Part shown: piece by piece, positions 63,634 through 64,000 of the stretch
How the letters are laid out: each line of letters opens with the position of its first letter
Numbering within the stretch: the first letter of the stretch is position 1
NCBI GenBank assembly: GCA_019054805.1
Contig: JAHQIY010000011.1
Span: 1,803,001-1,867,000 of the forward strand
Reading direction: 5' to 3'
DNA from: Brachionus manjavacas
Taxonomy: Eukaryota > Rotifera > Eurotatoria > Ploima > Brachionidae
Length of the DNA: 64,000 nucleotides
Position numbers and translations under genes: made by a program
Notes under the pieces: generated by a model
The model's database searches: none
Seen by the model: the letters and a program-made list of their open reading frames with translations, nothing else
Told to the model about the DNA's origin: nothing

Positions 63634-64000
63634 ATTGATTTAATTAATTTCTTGAAGTTTAGGTGGTGTCTTGAAAATATGAAAATTTTTTTATTTTTTT
63701 TTCATGAACTAGAATATAAAAAAAATTGTAAAATTCGAAATTTCGAAAGCTTCAAAATGACCTTAAAAAAATAACCATTTAATGATACTTTTAAAATTAG
63801 CTGTATATTATATAAGAAAAAAATTAGAATTGTAAATTTCTGATAAAAAAGATAAATTTCATTGATTTTGAAATTTTTCAAAATTAGTTTTTTATTTAAG
63901 ATAGAAAATGAATTCTTAGTGCTTTATTAATTATTTTGACCACAAAATTACCATCGAAGTAACTATTTCTCTAATTATCTTGCACCATTCATTACTTTTT
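63634..64000. other. 3' flank, no feature
   Basis: AT-rich to the window edge. Nothing recognised. Confidence 0.5.

Overview
The window is nuclear DNA from an animal. It is very AT-rich outside the repeat array. Where I can chain exons, introns are short GT-AG introns of about 47-62 nt. Core-promoter TATA boxes and AATAAA signals flank several compact genes, and the transposon load is high: LINEs, Ty3/gypsy, Helitron, DDE elements, MITEs and foldback elements. A small invertebrate fits best. I lean towards a rotifer (Brachionus-like) from the AT content, tiny introns and LINE style, but this is inference, not proof.

Layout. 1-0.8 kb: 3' end of a choline-transporter-like (SLC44/CTL) gene. 0.8-8.4 kb: gene-poor DNA with three decayed LINE fragments, several MITE-like inverted-repeat elements and a perfect 148-bp tandem duplication. 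8.4-25.3 kb: the main feature, a single + strand gene that I assembled from 14 exons by matching splice phases. It encodes a signal peptide, a small Cys module, a C-type-lectin-like domain (CTLD), a second Cys module with identical spacing, a second CTLD, a linker, then a mucin-like Thr/Pro array about 10.8 kb long (roughly 515 heptads) and a unique C-terminal domain. Its two long introns are long because mobile elements sit in them. 25.3-34.4 kb: a graveyard of WD40 fragments, a decayed element with terminal inverted repeats, a MULE-transposase fragment, a Ty3/gypsy pseudogene and a Helitron-type pseudogene.

35.4-40.1 kb: an intact astacin-family zinc metalloprotease gene and a cytosolic endo-beta-N-acetylglucosaminidase (GH85) gene, with an internally deleted LINE between them. 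40.2-52 kb: gene-poor DNA holding a small secreted Cys-rich protein gene, a 3.1-kb DDE transposon with about 515-bp terminal inverted repeats, and another LINE remnant. 52.1-55.4 kb: a two-exon minus-strand gene for a disordered protein I do not recognise. 56.1 kb: a small secreted peptide gene. 59.1-63.6 kb: two divergent paralogous four-EF-hand calcium-binding protein genes with a decayed third copy between them.

At least two genes carry a single-base homopolymer frameshift, and the repeat array carries clustered frame-breaking indels. Either the assembly has residual errors or these copies are decaying. There is no operon logic here. The genes look independent, apart from the EF-hand cluster, which is a local duplication.
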